Assembly (NCBI GenBank): GCA_964017185.1
Contig: OZ024875.1
Location: 42,687,486-42,751,485 of the forward strand
DNA from: Rugalucina vietnamica
Taxonomy: Eukaryota; Mollusca; Bivalvia; Lucinida; Lucinidae
DNA length: 64,000 nt
Direction of reading: 5' to 3'
Below, one piece after another: positions 35,301 to 45,148 of this stretch. The translations under genes were made by a program, and so were the position numbers. Under the pieces are notes generated by a model. It had not been told where the DNA came from and made no database searches. It was given only the letters and a program-made list of their open reading frames with translations. Position 1 is the first letter of the stretch, and the number at the start of each line of letters is the position of its first letter.

Positions 35301-38300
35301 ATGATGATCGATCATGATGATGATCGATCATGATGATGATGATCGATCACCTTGGTGATGATCGATGATCGATCATGATGATGATGATCTTCGATCATGA
35401 TGATGATCAGTCATCATCATCGACGATGATGATCGATCATGATGATCGATCATGATGATTATCGATCATGATGATGATCGAACATGATGATGATGATCGA
35501 TCATGATGATTATCGATCATGATGACGTTTATCGATCGTCATGGAGATGATCGATGATGATGATGATCGATCATGATGATGGTGATGATGATGTTTACGA
35601 TGATGATGTTCGATCATGATGAGACTTTGACGCTTTCCAAGTTAAGTCGTTTTGGGCCGAACTGACTCGGGTCCATTTTATTAATATTGGATTTTTCGGT
35701 ATTTCGTTTGACCTGCACCTTTTTTATTACCTGATAGGTTTATTTCAGAATCAATTGTTTGGTTTGTGAAACGTTTGTTTCGTTTGATTTCAAGTTGTCC
35801 CATTTGGCGAAGTTGATTTTTTGGTTTTAAAATGAATTGGTCTGTTTCACATACATGTAAGTAATTGTTTTGTGTCATTTTCGTTTGTTTCATGTGATAT
35901 AACGGTTTATTTTATTTGAAAATGAATTAGTTCATTTCTGCTTTGTCTTCTTATTTTGAAATGAATTGGTCCGTTTCACATTAGGAATCGTTTTGTGTCA
36001 TTTTCGCTCGTTTTATGTGATATTACGGTTTGTTTTATTTGAAAATGAATTAGTTCATTTCTACTTTGCCTGTTTCATTTAAAAATGGGACTTTTGACGG
36101 CTTTTGCCTTCCATAAATAACACCAATACATTTAAACACTGTACTACAACAAACAAGAGATGTGGTTTTAAAGAAAGTAAGCCTGTAAAGAAAGTCTAAA
36201 TTAATTATGACAGAGTTTACAAAATTCTGACATGTCAGACAAAAAGGAGCTGCAGTCAGACAATAATTTCAGTCAGACAATAATTTTGCCACACAGGACC
36301 AAATTTCCTGTGAAAAGTTTGGCTGAAACTACAAGCAAACACATTTTTGAGCAGGTAAAAACTTGTTTTGTTAGACAAACTCCCAGGGTCTGTCTGACTG
36401 AAGGGTTCTGAAAGGTCTTCACAAGTTTTGTGCACACTGTTATGTACAAGTCCAGAAGAGTAGGGTGGGGAGGTACAAGGCAATAACTTTTTGATTGCCC
36501 CTCATACTGCAAGGGAAATGTTGGGTTTTAACATTACTGTCTATACACCATCTTTCAGAAACTGCTTTTTTCAAAATCTCACTTTTGGGAAAATGTGATT
36601 ATACCATCTTTTTGCATTCCAAAAGTCATAAAAAGTGTCGCAAAAATTTTGAAAATCATTTCCCAAATAAAATTTTTATGCCAAAAAATAATTTTGGATA
36701 GGACTTTTTCCATTGTAAAAATGAGCAAGGAGTAACTAGGCAGTTTCTGAAAGATGGTGTATGGACAGTAGGATCCTTCTGGAATTTTGAGGAGACAGGA
36801 CCTGTTTGCATAGCATATCAGGTACAGTGTTGAAAGTAATTTCATTTTTACCTCTAGACATTACAGTTATGTATCTCTTTCAGATGAAGGTGGTGAGTAG
36901 TCTCCCTTTAAACAGTTTCCTGAAAACATGAGGTGATGATGTATTTCGAACTGCTTGAAATGTCTTGTTGGCTGTCAGAATGGTTTAACTGTATCATTCT
37001 GAAGTAAGAATGAACCGTGTCATGAGAAAAGCAGATTTTTGCCTATGCGAAAACAAAGCTGGGATCAGCGCCTTTGTTTTGGCTACACAGGTAGTACAAT
37101 TCCTTTTCTTCCAAAATCCGAAATCTCAAGCTTCTAGTTTGCTTCTTTGACTGTACAGGCAGGTTTGTGTCAGACCTGGTGGGAAATCCCCAAGACCGTT
37201 TTCCTCACGTCACAGTTCGAATAGTAGAAGGTACAGTAAGGTCCAGGAATCAACACCAGGCGGAAAACAAAGAAAAATACATTACCAAAAATACATTACC
37301 AAAAATACATTACCAAAACAATTCAACATCATGCACGAAGAACAAGATGACTAGCTCTATCTCATCTAGGAACCAAGACATTACAAAGATAAAAAATTAA
37401 CATCTCACATTAAAAACCAAGATGATTAGCTCTTTCCCAGACCTCTGCAGTGCTTTGCATCTCACCATTAGCGTTTGCATCAATTAAATTAAGGGTGCAG
37501 GGCGGCCTGGCGGTACAGCTTCAGAATCCGAATCAGGAGGTCCTGGATTCTATCCCCTCTTGGGGCACTGTGTAGTCTGTGTTGTGTCCTTGAGCAAGAC
37601 ACATCAACTCCCCAAAGTGGTGGCTCTGTCACGACATAACTGAAAAATTGTTTAAAGAGATGTTAAACTTCAATACAAACAAACAAACAATTAAATTTAG
37701 ATGCAAGACAGGTCAAAGTCTGCTTGTGGATAATTATGTCCACAATGTAGATGATGAGATAGAAAAGAAACACATTCCTTATAAAGACTTTTTTACTGCA
37801 CCTAGAAAAGAGAAAATTTAAAAAAGAAAAAAATCTGGCTTTTTACAGTGTCTTTGGCAGTTTTGGATTGCAGCATATTTTTCAAGACATTTTATAAACA
37901 TAGATTAGAGGGATTTTACAATGAAAATGATAAATGGTCATTTGACACAGCTGCATGTTTTAAAATAGCAAAACTAATGTTTCCTATGTTTTTCAGAATT
38001 TATTGAAGTTTTAACTATTCCTCTCGATGGAATGCTACAAAAGCTGAATGGTATGTAACTATTTCATAATGCGTACGATTACCTACTAGCAGGTTACTTT
38101 TCTCCATAAAGATCTAGAACGTGAAAGAAATGGAACAAGGAATAAAGCAAAGCTTGGTTATAATGAATTTTTATCACATTTGCTTATGGTAGAGTGTGAT
38201 ATAGGAGTTAGCTCTCTTTCCAACTGTGTGTTTGTAAATCACTCAACAGTTAGCACCTAGTCTAAAATGTGTGCTTCTCAATAGCTGTGATAGCTGCAAG

Positions 38301-41300
38301 TATGAAACCCTGCTTAGGCATTGTCCTTGACATACTCTCCAACCATGCACCATGACCTTGCTCCCTTGACCTACATTTCACTGCTCGTTGTGACTTTGTA
38401 AAATTTACGCCTAGTTGCAGAGTCTATAACTTGCAGTGTACTTCTCTATATCAGTGATAGGTGTAAGCATGGAAGCCTGCATAGTAATAGTCCTTGACAT
38501 ACTATGCAACCACGCACCTTGACCCTGTGCCCTTGACCTACTAGTATATTTCACTGCTCATTGACTTTGTAAAATTTACGCCAAGTTATGCCTAGTCTAG
38601 AACTTCAGTGTATTTCTCTGTAGCAGTGATAGCTGTAAGCACAAAATCTTGCAAAGTATCGGTCCATGACTCTTCAAACATCTTGACCCAGTGCCCATAA
38701 AAAATTACGCCAAGTTCTTAGTAAAAGTGTACTACTCTACCACAGTGACAGCTACAAAAATGAAACTTTGCAAAGTAATTGTCATTGACATGTCCTTCAA
38801 GCATGCACCTGAGCCCTTGACCTATATTATCACTTGAGTAATTTTAAGGGATGCAGAGGTCATATTGACTTCAGCAGCGTCCTTGTTAGCTCACCTGAGC
38901 CGTTAGGCTCACAAGGTGAGCTTATAGGATGGCCATGATTCGGCGTCCGTCCGTCGTCCGTCCGTCCACAATTTCAAAGATCTTCTTCTCTGAAACCGCT
39001 TGGCCAACCAAAGCCAAATTTTATATGAAGCATCTATAGGAAGGGGGAACCAACGTATATATAAGAAATCCAGGTCACATGACCAAGATGGCCGCCATGC
39101 CCATATATGGTAAAAACCCTTCAAAAATCTTCTTCTCCAGAACCGGTGGACTGATTTCAACGAAACTTGGCATGAAGCATTGATGGCTCAAGCACTGCAA
39201 TGTGTATATAAATCATGACCCTGTGATGACCTTGACTTATTTTACGGCAAGGTCAACGTAGGTCGCCAATGCATTTGAATGGGGAAAACTTTTAAAATGT
39301 CATTTAAAGTCATTTAAAGTGAAAGTCTTGCAGGAAATGAGCAGTAGGACTGAATATTAATGATTCTGAAAAAAATTGGACCCCAGGGGCTCATATGCCC
39401 CCACCCCGGGGCAATATACATGTATATTACCATAATATTCAAACATCATCTCCTCTGAAACCGCTTGGCCAATCAAAGCCAAATTTTATGTGAAGCATCA
39501 ATAGGAAGGGGTAATCAATGTGTATATAAATAATCCAGGTCACATGACCAAGATGGCCGCGATGCCCATATATGGTAAAAACCCTTCAAAAATCTTATTC
39601 TCCAGAACAGGTGGATCGATTTCAAAGAAACTTGGCATGAAGCATTGATGGCTCAAGCACTACAATGTATATATGAGTCATATATAAATCATGACCCTGT
39701 GATGACCTTGACTTATTTTACGGCAAGGTCAACATAGGTCGCCAATGCATTTGAATGGGGAAAACTTTTAAAATGTCATTTAAAGTGAAAGTCTTGCAGG
39801 AAATAGGCAGTAGGACTGAATATTAATGATTCTGAAAAAAATTGGACCCCAGGGGCTCATATGCCCCCACCCCGGGGCAATATACATGTATATTACCATA
39901 ATATTCAAACATCATCTCCTCTGAAACCGCTTGGCCAATCAAAGCCAAATTTTATGTGAAGCATCAATAGATGGCCGCGATGCCCATATATGGTAAAAAC
40001 CCTTCAAAAATCTTCTTCTTCAGAACAGGTGGATTGATTTCAAAGAAACTTGGCACGAAGCATCGATGGCTGAAGTACTACAATGTGCATATAAATCATG
40101 ACCCTGTGATGACCTTGACCTTTTTTTACGGCAAGGTCAACATAGGTCGCCAATGCATTTGAATAGGGAAAACTTTTAGAATGTCATTTAAAGTGAAAGT
40201 CTTGCAGGAAATGGGCAGTAGGACTGAATATTAATGATTCTGAAAAAAATTGGACCCCAGGGGCTCATCTGCACCCACCCCGGGGCAATATACATGTATA
40301 TTACCATAATATTCAAACATCTTCTCCTCTGAAACCGCTTGGCAAATCAAAGCCAAATTGTATGTGAAGCATCTATGGAATGGGGGAATTAAGGTATATA
40401 TAAATTATCTAGTTCACATAACCAAGATGGCTGCCATGCCCATATACGGTAAAAACCCTTCAAAAATCTTCTCCAAAGTACTACAATTTATAATATACAT
40501 TGTATACAATGTATATATAAATCATGACCCTGTGGTGACCTTGACCTATTTTACGACAAGGTCAACATAGGTCTCCAATGCATTGGAATGGGGAAAACTT
40601 TTAAAAAGTCATTTGAGGTGAAAATCTTGCAGGAAATGGGTAGTAGGACTAAATATTAATGATTCTGAAAAAAAATGGACCTAAGGGCTCATATGTCCAC
40701 ACCCCAGGGCAATATACATGTTTGTTATATGACTGAAGAAAATCCTGTCTCCTGATTGGCTCATTCAGTTTTAATAAATCCTAATATTTGCTTTAAAACA
40801 GGCCCAAACTGATGAAAACCAGATCAAACCAGTTCCTCGAGGTTAATTATTTTGACAGTTTTTTTATATTAACTTCCAAAATCTATATTACGCTCCTGGG
40901 TACCCTAAAATAGCATCACCATGAAATTAGCATGGGCTAGGTGAAATTGACATGATTTGCTGTATGTGTATAAAACCTGCCAGTTAGCTATAAATAGCCT
41001 GAACTCATTTCAGTTCATGAAATCTACATGCTTTGCAGTAACAAACTTTTACAGGTAAACAAAGCACTAGATAATGAGATGTATTTGGTGATGATTAAGG
41101 GATAAATTTGTTTACTTTTCATAAGAACCTATGTTGTTAGTACTCATTGAAATTGACTCGTCGTGGTGATTTTTATGAGTACCCACAACATAGGTTTTAT
41201 TGAGAACTAACAAAATTATTCTTTAATTATAATCAATTGCTCCTCATTATCTAGCCTTCTTTTAACATCTGTTATGATTTTGTTTATTTATTTCTTTTAA

Positions 41301-42488
41301 TGAAAATAAAAAAAACAACATTAAAACAGTTAAAAAGTCATATAACAAAACAGTTATTGACTTCAATTTCGGTAGATATAAGGATTTATCTACCCTCAAA
41401 AGTGATATTCACCTTGGCCTGCGGCCTTGGTGAATATCACTTTTTCAGGTAGATAAATCCTTATATCTACCTCATTGAAGTCAATAATTGTATAATATTA
41501 CCATAATATTCAAACATCTTCTCCTCTAAAACCACTTGGCCAATTGAAGCCAAATTTTATGTGAAGCATCTATAGGATGGGGGAACCAATGTGTATATTA
41601 ATAATCTAAGTCACATGACCAAGATGGCCACCATGCCCATATATGGTAAAAACCCTTCAAATATCTTCTTCTCTGAAACCAATAGATTGATTTTAATGAA
41701 ACTTGGCGTGAAGCATCCATGGACAGAATATTGATTAGTCTGAAAAAAGAAAACGACCCAAGGGCTTCATCTGCCCCTTCACTGGGGTTAAATACCATAA
41801 TATTCAAACATGTTTATTGGTATATGCAGCAGACTCAGGTGAGCGTTTACAGGACCATTGGTCCTCTGGTTTACTTTACTGTTGCCATGAGAATCTTACG
41901 CATTTTGGTATGTCAAAAACGGTTTCAGTGTAACCAGAAAGGAAGATGGCTACAGTGGATTTCATGCCTGTAGGTTTACATGTAAAATGTGCATGCTGCT
42001 TCCTTAGTAGATTAAATGTACAAGCTCACTATCAGTATTATTATAAAACCTGAAAGTAGGATCTATTTGAGCCGCCCCGTGGGGAAAACTAACAATGTGG
42101 TTTCCGAACAGGTTTGACACAAATCAGGCTGCACAGTCACAGAAGCAGGCTAGAAACTTGAAATTTTGGATTTAAGAAGAAGAGAAAGTGTACTATCCAT
42201 GTAGCGAAAACAAAGGCGCTGATCAGCTTTGCGGTTACCGCGCAGCTGATCTGCATCTTTGTTTTCGCATATGCAAATTGTTGGTTTTCTCATGAGACGG
42301 CTCATTTATTTTTTACTGAAAACTGTCAGTTACTTAGCCCTATCAGTGGCTGGATATTGCATAAGCGTGCAACACACCGTTTTTGCATTTCAGAATTGGC
42401 CTCGGAAGGTCATGTGGTAGATTCAAGAGTATATTCCTATGCTGTCGCCAGGGAACAACAGAAGAACATAAAGCCTACTATAACATAA
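27319..42488 (+). CDS. NUDT5: ADP-sugar pyrophosphatase (Nudix hydrolase, NUDT5-like), 10 coding exons
   Basis: Exons: 27319-27363, 28572-28639, 31567-31619, 32326-32433, 33214-33309, 33585-33640, 34291-34336, 36884-36892, 37997-38050 and 42394-42488. All introns are GT-AG and the phases join without a break to 209 residues (human NUDT5 has 219). The Nudix box G-x5-E-x7-REL-x-EE-x-G is complete at residues 92-113 (GLLDPNE, then RELKEETGY). The substrate-stacking tryptophans of NUDT5 are present (Trp22 in GKW, Trp40 in RLWEA), as are [26 protein letters not shown] and SRVYSYAVA. The family cleaves ADP-ribose and related ADP-sugars to AMP and sugar phosphate as a cytosolic/nuclear homodimer. 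The C terminus is shorter than in vertebrates (ends NIKPTIT). Introns total more than 14 kb and are full of mobile elements. Identity is secure. Confidence 0.93.
27454..27617. mobile_element. Short TIR MITE with (AT)n centre in NUDT5 intron 1
   Basis: AGTGTTACCACAGGCGCTTG and its reverse complement CAAGCGCCTGTGGTGTTACT form about 24-bp inverted ends. The centre holds an (AT)n tract. Non-coding. Confidence 0.8.
27801..28379. mobile_element. TA-flanked TIR element (Tc1/mariner or pogo type, non-autonomous) in NUDT5 intron 1
   Basis: Between two TA dinucleotides lie ends CAGTCGGGTCCGGTAACATT (GCGC follows) and GCGCAATGTTACCGGCCTGCACCG, an imperfect inverted pair. The GCGCAATGTT word also recurs inside at 27834 and 28157. 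No transposase is seen. Confidence 0.75.
28640..29182. other. NUDT5 intron 2, unique-looking part
   Basis: Starts with a GAGA run, then 'ttatccggtttcgaatctta', 'cagttccgaatcaagtggt' and similar. Related words recur near 31010-31035 ('gattcggaactggacaaatg') and 31196-31225 in opposite relation, so 28675-31230 may be one large, older inverted-repeat element. No coding signal. Confidence 0.4.
29183..29333. repeat. (CGTG)n microsatellite and poly(C) tract
   Basis: A GTGCGTGC run at about 29183-29223 and an uninterrupted C run of roughly 30 bases at 29303-29333. The proline-rich open frames across the C run are not genes. Confidence 0.9.
29339..29530 (+). mobile_element. SINE, family S1, plus strand
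   Basis: Contains a B-box-like GGGTTCGAATCCCGC, then GTGAGACAAACCAAGTTCTG, CTTGCGAGTGTGTCAGG and CCCACCTACTGATTGG. The same series occurs on the minus strand at 32765-32957, which has the better preserved tRNA-like head. Confidence 0.75.
29765..29935 (+). mobile_element. SINE, family S2, plus strand
   Basis: Head GACCGCGGTGGCCAAGTGGT (tRNA A-box-like), middle GGGCAAGACACATTTAATCC, tail GGGACGTTAAACCTCCAACC plus AAAC. Complete from head to tail. Confidence 0.8.
29968..30180 (+). mobile_element. SINE-like element, family S3
   Basis: Starts CTTGGCCCAGTGGTAGAG (tRNA-like), has TGAGTAAGGCGCTTTCAGTT, and ends GGATGTTAAGCATTAACTCA with a CAAACAAA tail. It lies directly behind the S2 copy. Confidence 0.65.
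30286..30512. repeat. G/C homopolymer-flanked low-complexity stretch
   Basis: A G run at 30296-30304 and a C run at 30484-30508 enclose AT-rich sequence. The ends 'gggagcaaccatttgaatttt' and 'aaatcaaatggttgtttcc' are inverted, so this is a small TIR element of about 250 bp. Confidence 0.6.
32765..32957 (-). mobile_element. SINE, family S1, minus strand
   Basis: On the minus strand the head is GGCCCCCGTGGCCGAGTGGT (tRNA-Ser/Leu-like A box), followed by GTGGGTTTGCGCCTCGCACG, then TGTGAGACAAGCCATGTTCT and GTGTGTCAGGTGGTTTTTCC. Matches the copy at 29339-29530. Confidence 0.8.
33027..33199. mobile_element. Palindromic MITE, family A, copy 5
   Basis: Begins GTGAGCCAGTGCATGAG and ends CATGCACAGGCTCATG. 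It lies in NUDT5 intron 4 and ends only 15 bp before exon 5, so it supplies much of that exon's upstream splice context. Confidence 0.8.
33679..33908. mobile_element. Palindromic MITE, family A, copy 6
   Basis: In NUDT5 intron 6, starting about 40 bp after exon 6. Ends CCGCTGCATGAGAAAA and TCTCAAGCACAGGCTCA, with GATCAGCACCTTTGTTTTCG inside. Confidence 0.8.
34084..34195 (+). mobile_element. SINE, family S2, 3' part
   Basis: Contains GGTTCGTCCCGACGTGACTG, then GGGGCGTTAAGCCTCAATAC and a CAAACAAAC tail. The head is diverged. Confidence 0.6.
34525..36115. mobile_element. Large foldback element with ATC/GAT satellite core
   Basis: Ends TATGGAAGGCAAAAGCCGTC and GACGGCTTTTGCCTTCCATA are perfect inverted repeats and are flanked by AATAAC on both sides (34519-34524 and 36116-36121), a 6-bp target duplication. 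The arms run inward about 380 bp (left) and 490 bp (right; a segment around 'aatgaattagttcatttct' is duplicated). The core, 34905-35620, is an ATCATC/CGATCATGATGATG satellite that changes strand near 35170-35230, so it also folds back. It lies in NUDT5 intron 7. The arms read open for about 60-70 codons in both copies, but only as AT-rich repeat. Confidence 0.9.
36884..36892 (+). CDS. NUDT5: NUDT5 9-nt microexon (Asp-Glu-Gly)
   Basis: Sequence ATGAAGGTG between a strong acceptor (ATGTATCTCTTTCAG) and a consensus donor (GTGAGTAG). Phases are 1/1, so it inserts Asp-Glu-Gly between KHAQKQ and EFIEV. This restores the D-G-E-F order of human NUDT5 (PKPGDGEFVEV). Because 9 is a multiple of three, the protein would stay in frame if it were skipped. 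Confidence 0.75.
36893..37010. other. Start of NUDT5 intron 8
   Basis: No feature recognised before the family A element. The intron before the microexon (36240-36840) contains a duplicated, inverted 'cagtttctgaaagatggtgt' pair (36551 and 36749), possibly a small TIR element. Confidence 0.35.
37011..37219. mobile_element. Palindromic MITE, family A, copy 7
   Basis: Begins GAACCGTGTCATGAG and ends CTCACGTCACAGTTCG. The core is reduced to GATCAGCGCCTTTGTTTTGG. Confidence 0.75.
37501..37690 (+). mobile_element. SINE, family S2, plus strand
   Basis: Head GCGGCCTGGCGGTACAG, middle GTGTCCTTGAGCAAGACACA, tail GAGATGTTAAACTTCAATAC plus (CAAA)n. Same layout as 29765-29935. Confidence 0.8.
38190..38890 (+). 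mobile_element. Tandem-repeat mobile element, family G, copy 2
   Basis: Starts GAGTGTGATATAGGAGTTAG and ends near 'aagggatgcagaggtcatat'. It contains four to five diverged units with 'gtgatagctgcaagtatgaa', 'attgtccttgacatactctc' and 'cttgacctacatttcact'. More decayed than copies 1 and 3. In NUDT5 intron 9. Confidence 0.75.
38891..41873 (+). mobile_element. Large tandem-repeat element, family H (about 467-bp unit, 5 units)
   Basis: Starts GCTCACCTGAGCCGTTAGGC and ends AGGACCATTGGTCCTCTGGT. The internal unit contains 'tctgaaaccgcttggcca', 'gaccaagatggccgccatgc', 'ggtggactgatttcaa' and 'gaccctgtgatgaccttgac'. Unit starts fall near 38981, 39448, 39915, 40327 and 41519, and the last gap is widened by an insertion (40725-41497). 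Units 2 and 3 are nearly identical. Non-coding; in NUDT5 intron 9. A reverse fragment lies at 15614-16010. Confidence 0.85.
40725..41497. mobile_element. Insertion inside the family H element, with two long palindromes
   Basis: Interrupts the repeat between 'gcaatatacatgt' and 'atattaccataatattc'. It contains TTTGTTATATGAC at 40729 inverted as GTCATATAACAAA at 41338, a palindrome at 41128-41206 (AACCTATGTTGTTAGTACTC and its mirror, resembling the family C core), and at 41352-41498 a hairpin with arms of about 65 bp (GGTAGATATAAGGATTTATC, GTGATATTCACCTTGGCC and mirrors). Probably two nested foldback units. Confidence 0.75.
42068..42304. mobile_element. Palindromic MITE, family A, copy 8
   Basis: Begins TGAGCCGCCCCGTGGGG and ends TCTCATGAGACGGCTCA. 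Core GATCAGCTTTGCGGTTACCG with its mirror. It lies 90 bp upstream of the last NUDT5 exon. Confidence 0.85.
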
Positions 42489-42694
42489 ATATCCTAAAAC
42501 TATGGACTGCACACAAGGTCATGCGAAAACAGGCAGCCTATCCATTGCCAAATAACCATCAGATCAGGGATTCTTCATTTTGCTAAAATGCATTTGGGCC
42601 ACCTTGCTTCTCCAGAAAAGCAATGGGTCTCCACCCATTGGGGCTGTAAGAAATAGGCAGCATGGCAGTGTATCTTACTGTTTTTATTTTCCAG
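42489..42694. other. NUDT5 3' flank or 3' untranslated region
   Basis: No clear AATAAA is seen close to the stop. The stretch leads into the duplicate last exon. Confidence 0.35.
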
Positions 42695-42777
42695 AAGGAA
42701 ATGTACATTCCTATGCCATTGCCAAGGAAAAACAGACAAATGAGCTGCATCATGAGAAAACCAAAAATGTGGTTTGA
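42695..42777 (+). pseudogene. Duplicate, shortened last exon of NUDT5
   Basis: After an acceptor (TTTTTATTTTCCAG) comes a frame reading EGNVHSYAIAKEKQTNE, clearly like the true last exon ([21 protein letters not shown]) but lacking the VDSR part. The phase fits exon 9, so splicing to it would give an alternative C terminus. From about 42739 it runs into a family A MITE and ends at 42777. Either a decayed tandem exon copy or an alternative terminal exon. Confidence 0.6.
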
Positions 42778-42942
42778 GAACATGTCTGACACAAAACAAG
42801 CCTAGATGGCTAGAGGCTGGAAATTTTGGATTTAAGAAGAAGAGGGATTGTATTATCTGTGAAGCAAAAACAAAGTCGCTGATCAGCTGTGCCTTTGGTT
42901 TGGCATTTGCAGATTGCTGGTTTTCCCCATGTAGTTGCTCAA
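42739..42942. mobile_element. Palindromic MITE, family A, copy 9
   Basis: Begins TGAGCTGCATCATGAGAAAA and ends CCATGTAGTTGCTCA. It overlaps the end of the duplicate NUDT5 exon and supplies its stop. Confidence 0.75.
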
Positions 42943-42995
42943 ATGTATCAAACTATGAATACCGACATAAGGTCATGAGAAAACTGGTTTCATCT

Positions 42996-43280
42996 GGATA
43001 ATAATGTGTCCGTGTAATATATACCCCCTTATACCCCACTTATATAGCAAAACTGGGGTATGCAGGGGTATACATGTTTTTCTTATTTTTGCTTCAAAAC
43101 ATAGATTGTGGGTACTCATTAGAACCGCCTCGCCGAGGTGGTTCAAACGTGTACCCACAATCTGTTTTGAGCAAAAACAAGAAATATATCAAAAATTTTC
43201 CAATGAAATTTTCAATTTTTGCTTTCCAAAAAATTCGCTGTATATTGCAGGGGCAAGTTTTCGTAATGATTGAAGTGAAA
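42996..43280. mobile_element. MITE, family C, copy 2
   Basis: Inverse orientation to copy 1. Core GATTGTGGGTACTCATTAGA / CGTGTACCCACAATCTG around AACCGCCTCGCCGAGGTGGT. Ends 'gtgtccgtgtaatata' and 'gcaagttttcgtaatgatt'. Confidence 0.75.
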
Positions 43281-44141
43281 AAAGGAGCAAATATTGTCAT
43301 GTAACCATGCAGGTGATTGTATGGTAAATGAACAGCTGATCAGGGCTGAATATAGAGTAACTGGGCTTAATTGATAGCGTGTCAGTGATCTGTTAAAGCA
43401 CATTTTTATTTCAAAATTCTTTGCACAACATATACAATGCATATTAAGAACACACATTTGTAACAGGATAGGGACAAAAGCAAAATTTTATCAATTTAAG
43501 CAGTTCACCTGATCGGTATCTACATGGCAAGAATTCCACATAGTAAGTTAAAAATTTCACTCGAGTTTGCCCTTTTCAAAGGTCATTTAGTTTGAAACTG
43601 TCACTCAAATCACCAGATCAATCAATCCAGATGTCTTTGTGGACAACATGAAAAGAAACTCAGATCTTCGGAACACATGGTCTTCTTGTGTGATGCAAAT
43701 GCTCAAACGGCAAACTCGAGTGAAAGGGGCTGTATTGTCTTGCAAATATTTCAAGGCCATTCTTTCTCTCCCTGGTTCAAGAAGAGCATTTGTCGGTTAG
43801 TGGTGAAAGCAATATGCACTAAGAATTGGTAACCTGCTGTTAGGAGTCTTGCCCAAGATCAGTGTGGCTGTTATGATTATCTATTTGCTTGTACTGTAGC
43901 AATTAAGTCTTTTTTTTTTTTGGCTTTTATGGGAAATTGCATTTTAGTTGTTAAATATACAGTGTGCTCAGGATGCTTCTAAATTGACGAATATTGTCTT
44001 TGTTATGGGATTTTATACGAAAGTTTACACTGCCACACTATAGTTTTATCAACATTTCTAGTATATTTTATTAAAAAGATAGACAATCAAGACTTTTCTA
44101 GACTTTGGTATATATATATACAAGACCTGGTGCCACATCAT
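43281..44141. other. Intergenic, nothing recognised
   Basis: About 860 bp with no gene, repeat family or RNA that I can support, apart from a T run at 43911-43921. The phrase 'ttctttctctccctggttcaagaagagcattt' recurs at 44595-44632, suggesting an old duplication. Confidence 0.4.
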
Positions 44142-44349
44142 ACATGAACCAGACATAAAAACCTGTCTTTGGGTTTCCGACCAGCTCTTACACAGACTTG
44201 TGCAGCCACAGGAGAGGGTTAGGCGCTTGAAATTTTTATTATAAGAAGAGGGATTGTAATATCCATGGTGTGAAAAACAAAGGCACTGCACAACTGATCT
44301 GAGCCTTTGTTTTCACACATACGAAAATCTGGTTTTCTGTTATATAAGC
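44142..44349. mobile_element. Palindromic MITE, family A, copy 10 (diverged)
   Basis: Contains TTTGGGTTTCCGACCAG, AAACAAAGGCACTGCACAAC and TGAGCCTTTGTTTTCACACA. The outer ends are worn. Confidence 0.65.
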
Positions 44350-44706
44350 CTCTGTCAAGGAAACCCTTTGAATCTTCAGTAGGTGTTTTTATGGACCTTG
44401 TTTTGGGCTGTCTGCACATCTTTGCATACCAACTGGTGCATGAAGGGCTAGCTTTTATTTTTAGAACTCATTCCACTTCCAAGGAAAGCATTAGCTTGAT
44501 TGGTAGCCTCTCAGATTTGTACTGAAGTGGTCCTTTGATCCATCCTGCATATTTCTTTCATGAAGAGCTGACCATGTAAATATTTCTATTGCTATTCTTT
44601 CTTTTCTTCCCATTATTCAAGAACAGCATTTGATAAAACTAGTAGTCGAGGTTTCAACTGTAGTTGAAGAAACGTGCGCTGAGTACTGTAACATTATGAA
44701 GACACG

Positions 44707-44990
44707 CGGCAGTGGCGGCACCCATGTAATATAAAGATTTTTCTTAGTTTGTAAAAATTGAAAATTTTCAGCAGAAAATTTTTGATATTTTTCTTAGTTT
44801 TGCTCAAAACATAGATTGTGGGTACACGTTAGAAGCTGAGGCGGTTCTAATGAGTACCCAGTACTACCCACTATCTATGTTTTGGAGCAAAAATAAGAAA
44901 AATAGGTATACCCCAGCAAATCCAGTTTTTCTATATAAAAGTGGATTTCAAGGGGGTATTCTTTTCATGGACATGTTTTCCTGATGATCT
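44707..44990. mobile_element. MITE, family C, copy 3
   Basis: Same orientation as copy 1. Core GATTGTGGGTACACGTTAGA and GCGGTTCTAATGAGTACCCA, end TTCTTTTCATGGACATGTTT. Confidence 0.75.
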
Positions 44991-45148
44991 GCTTCTGAGA
45001 GGCTTGCCCAGGAATAATTTGCGAAAAAAAGTCTGTAGGTAAGAATTGTCATTTGAAGAACCAGGAATTGATACAAAGTCAAAATCCCAAGCTAAGGTAT
45101 CAGGCAGAAAAGAAAGGACAATACCGGACATAACTGACAAACACAAAT

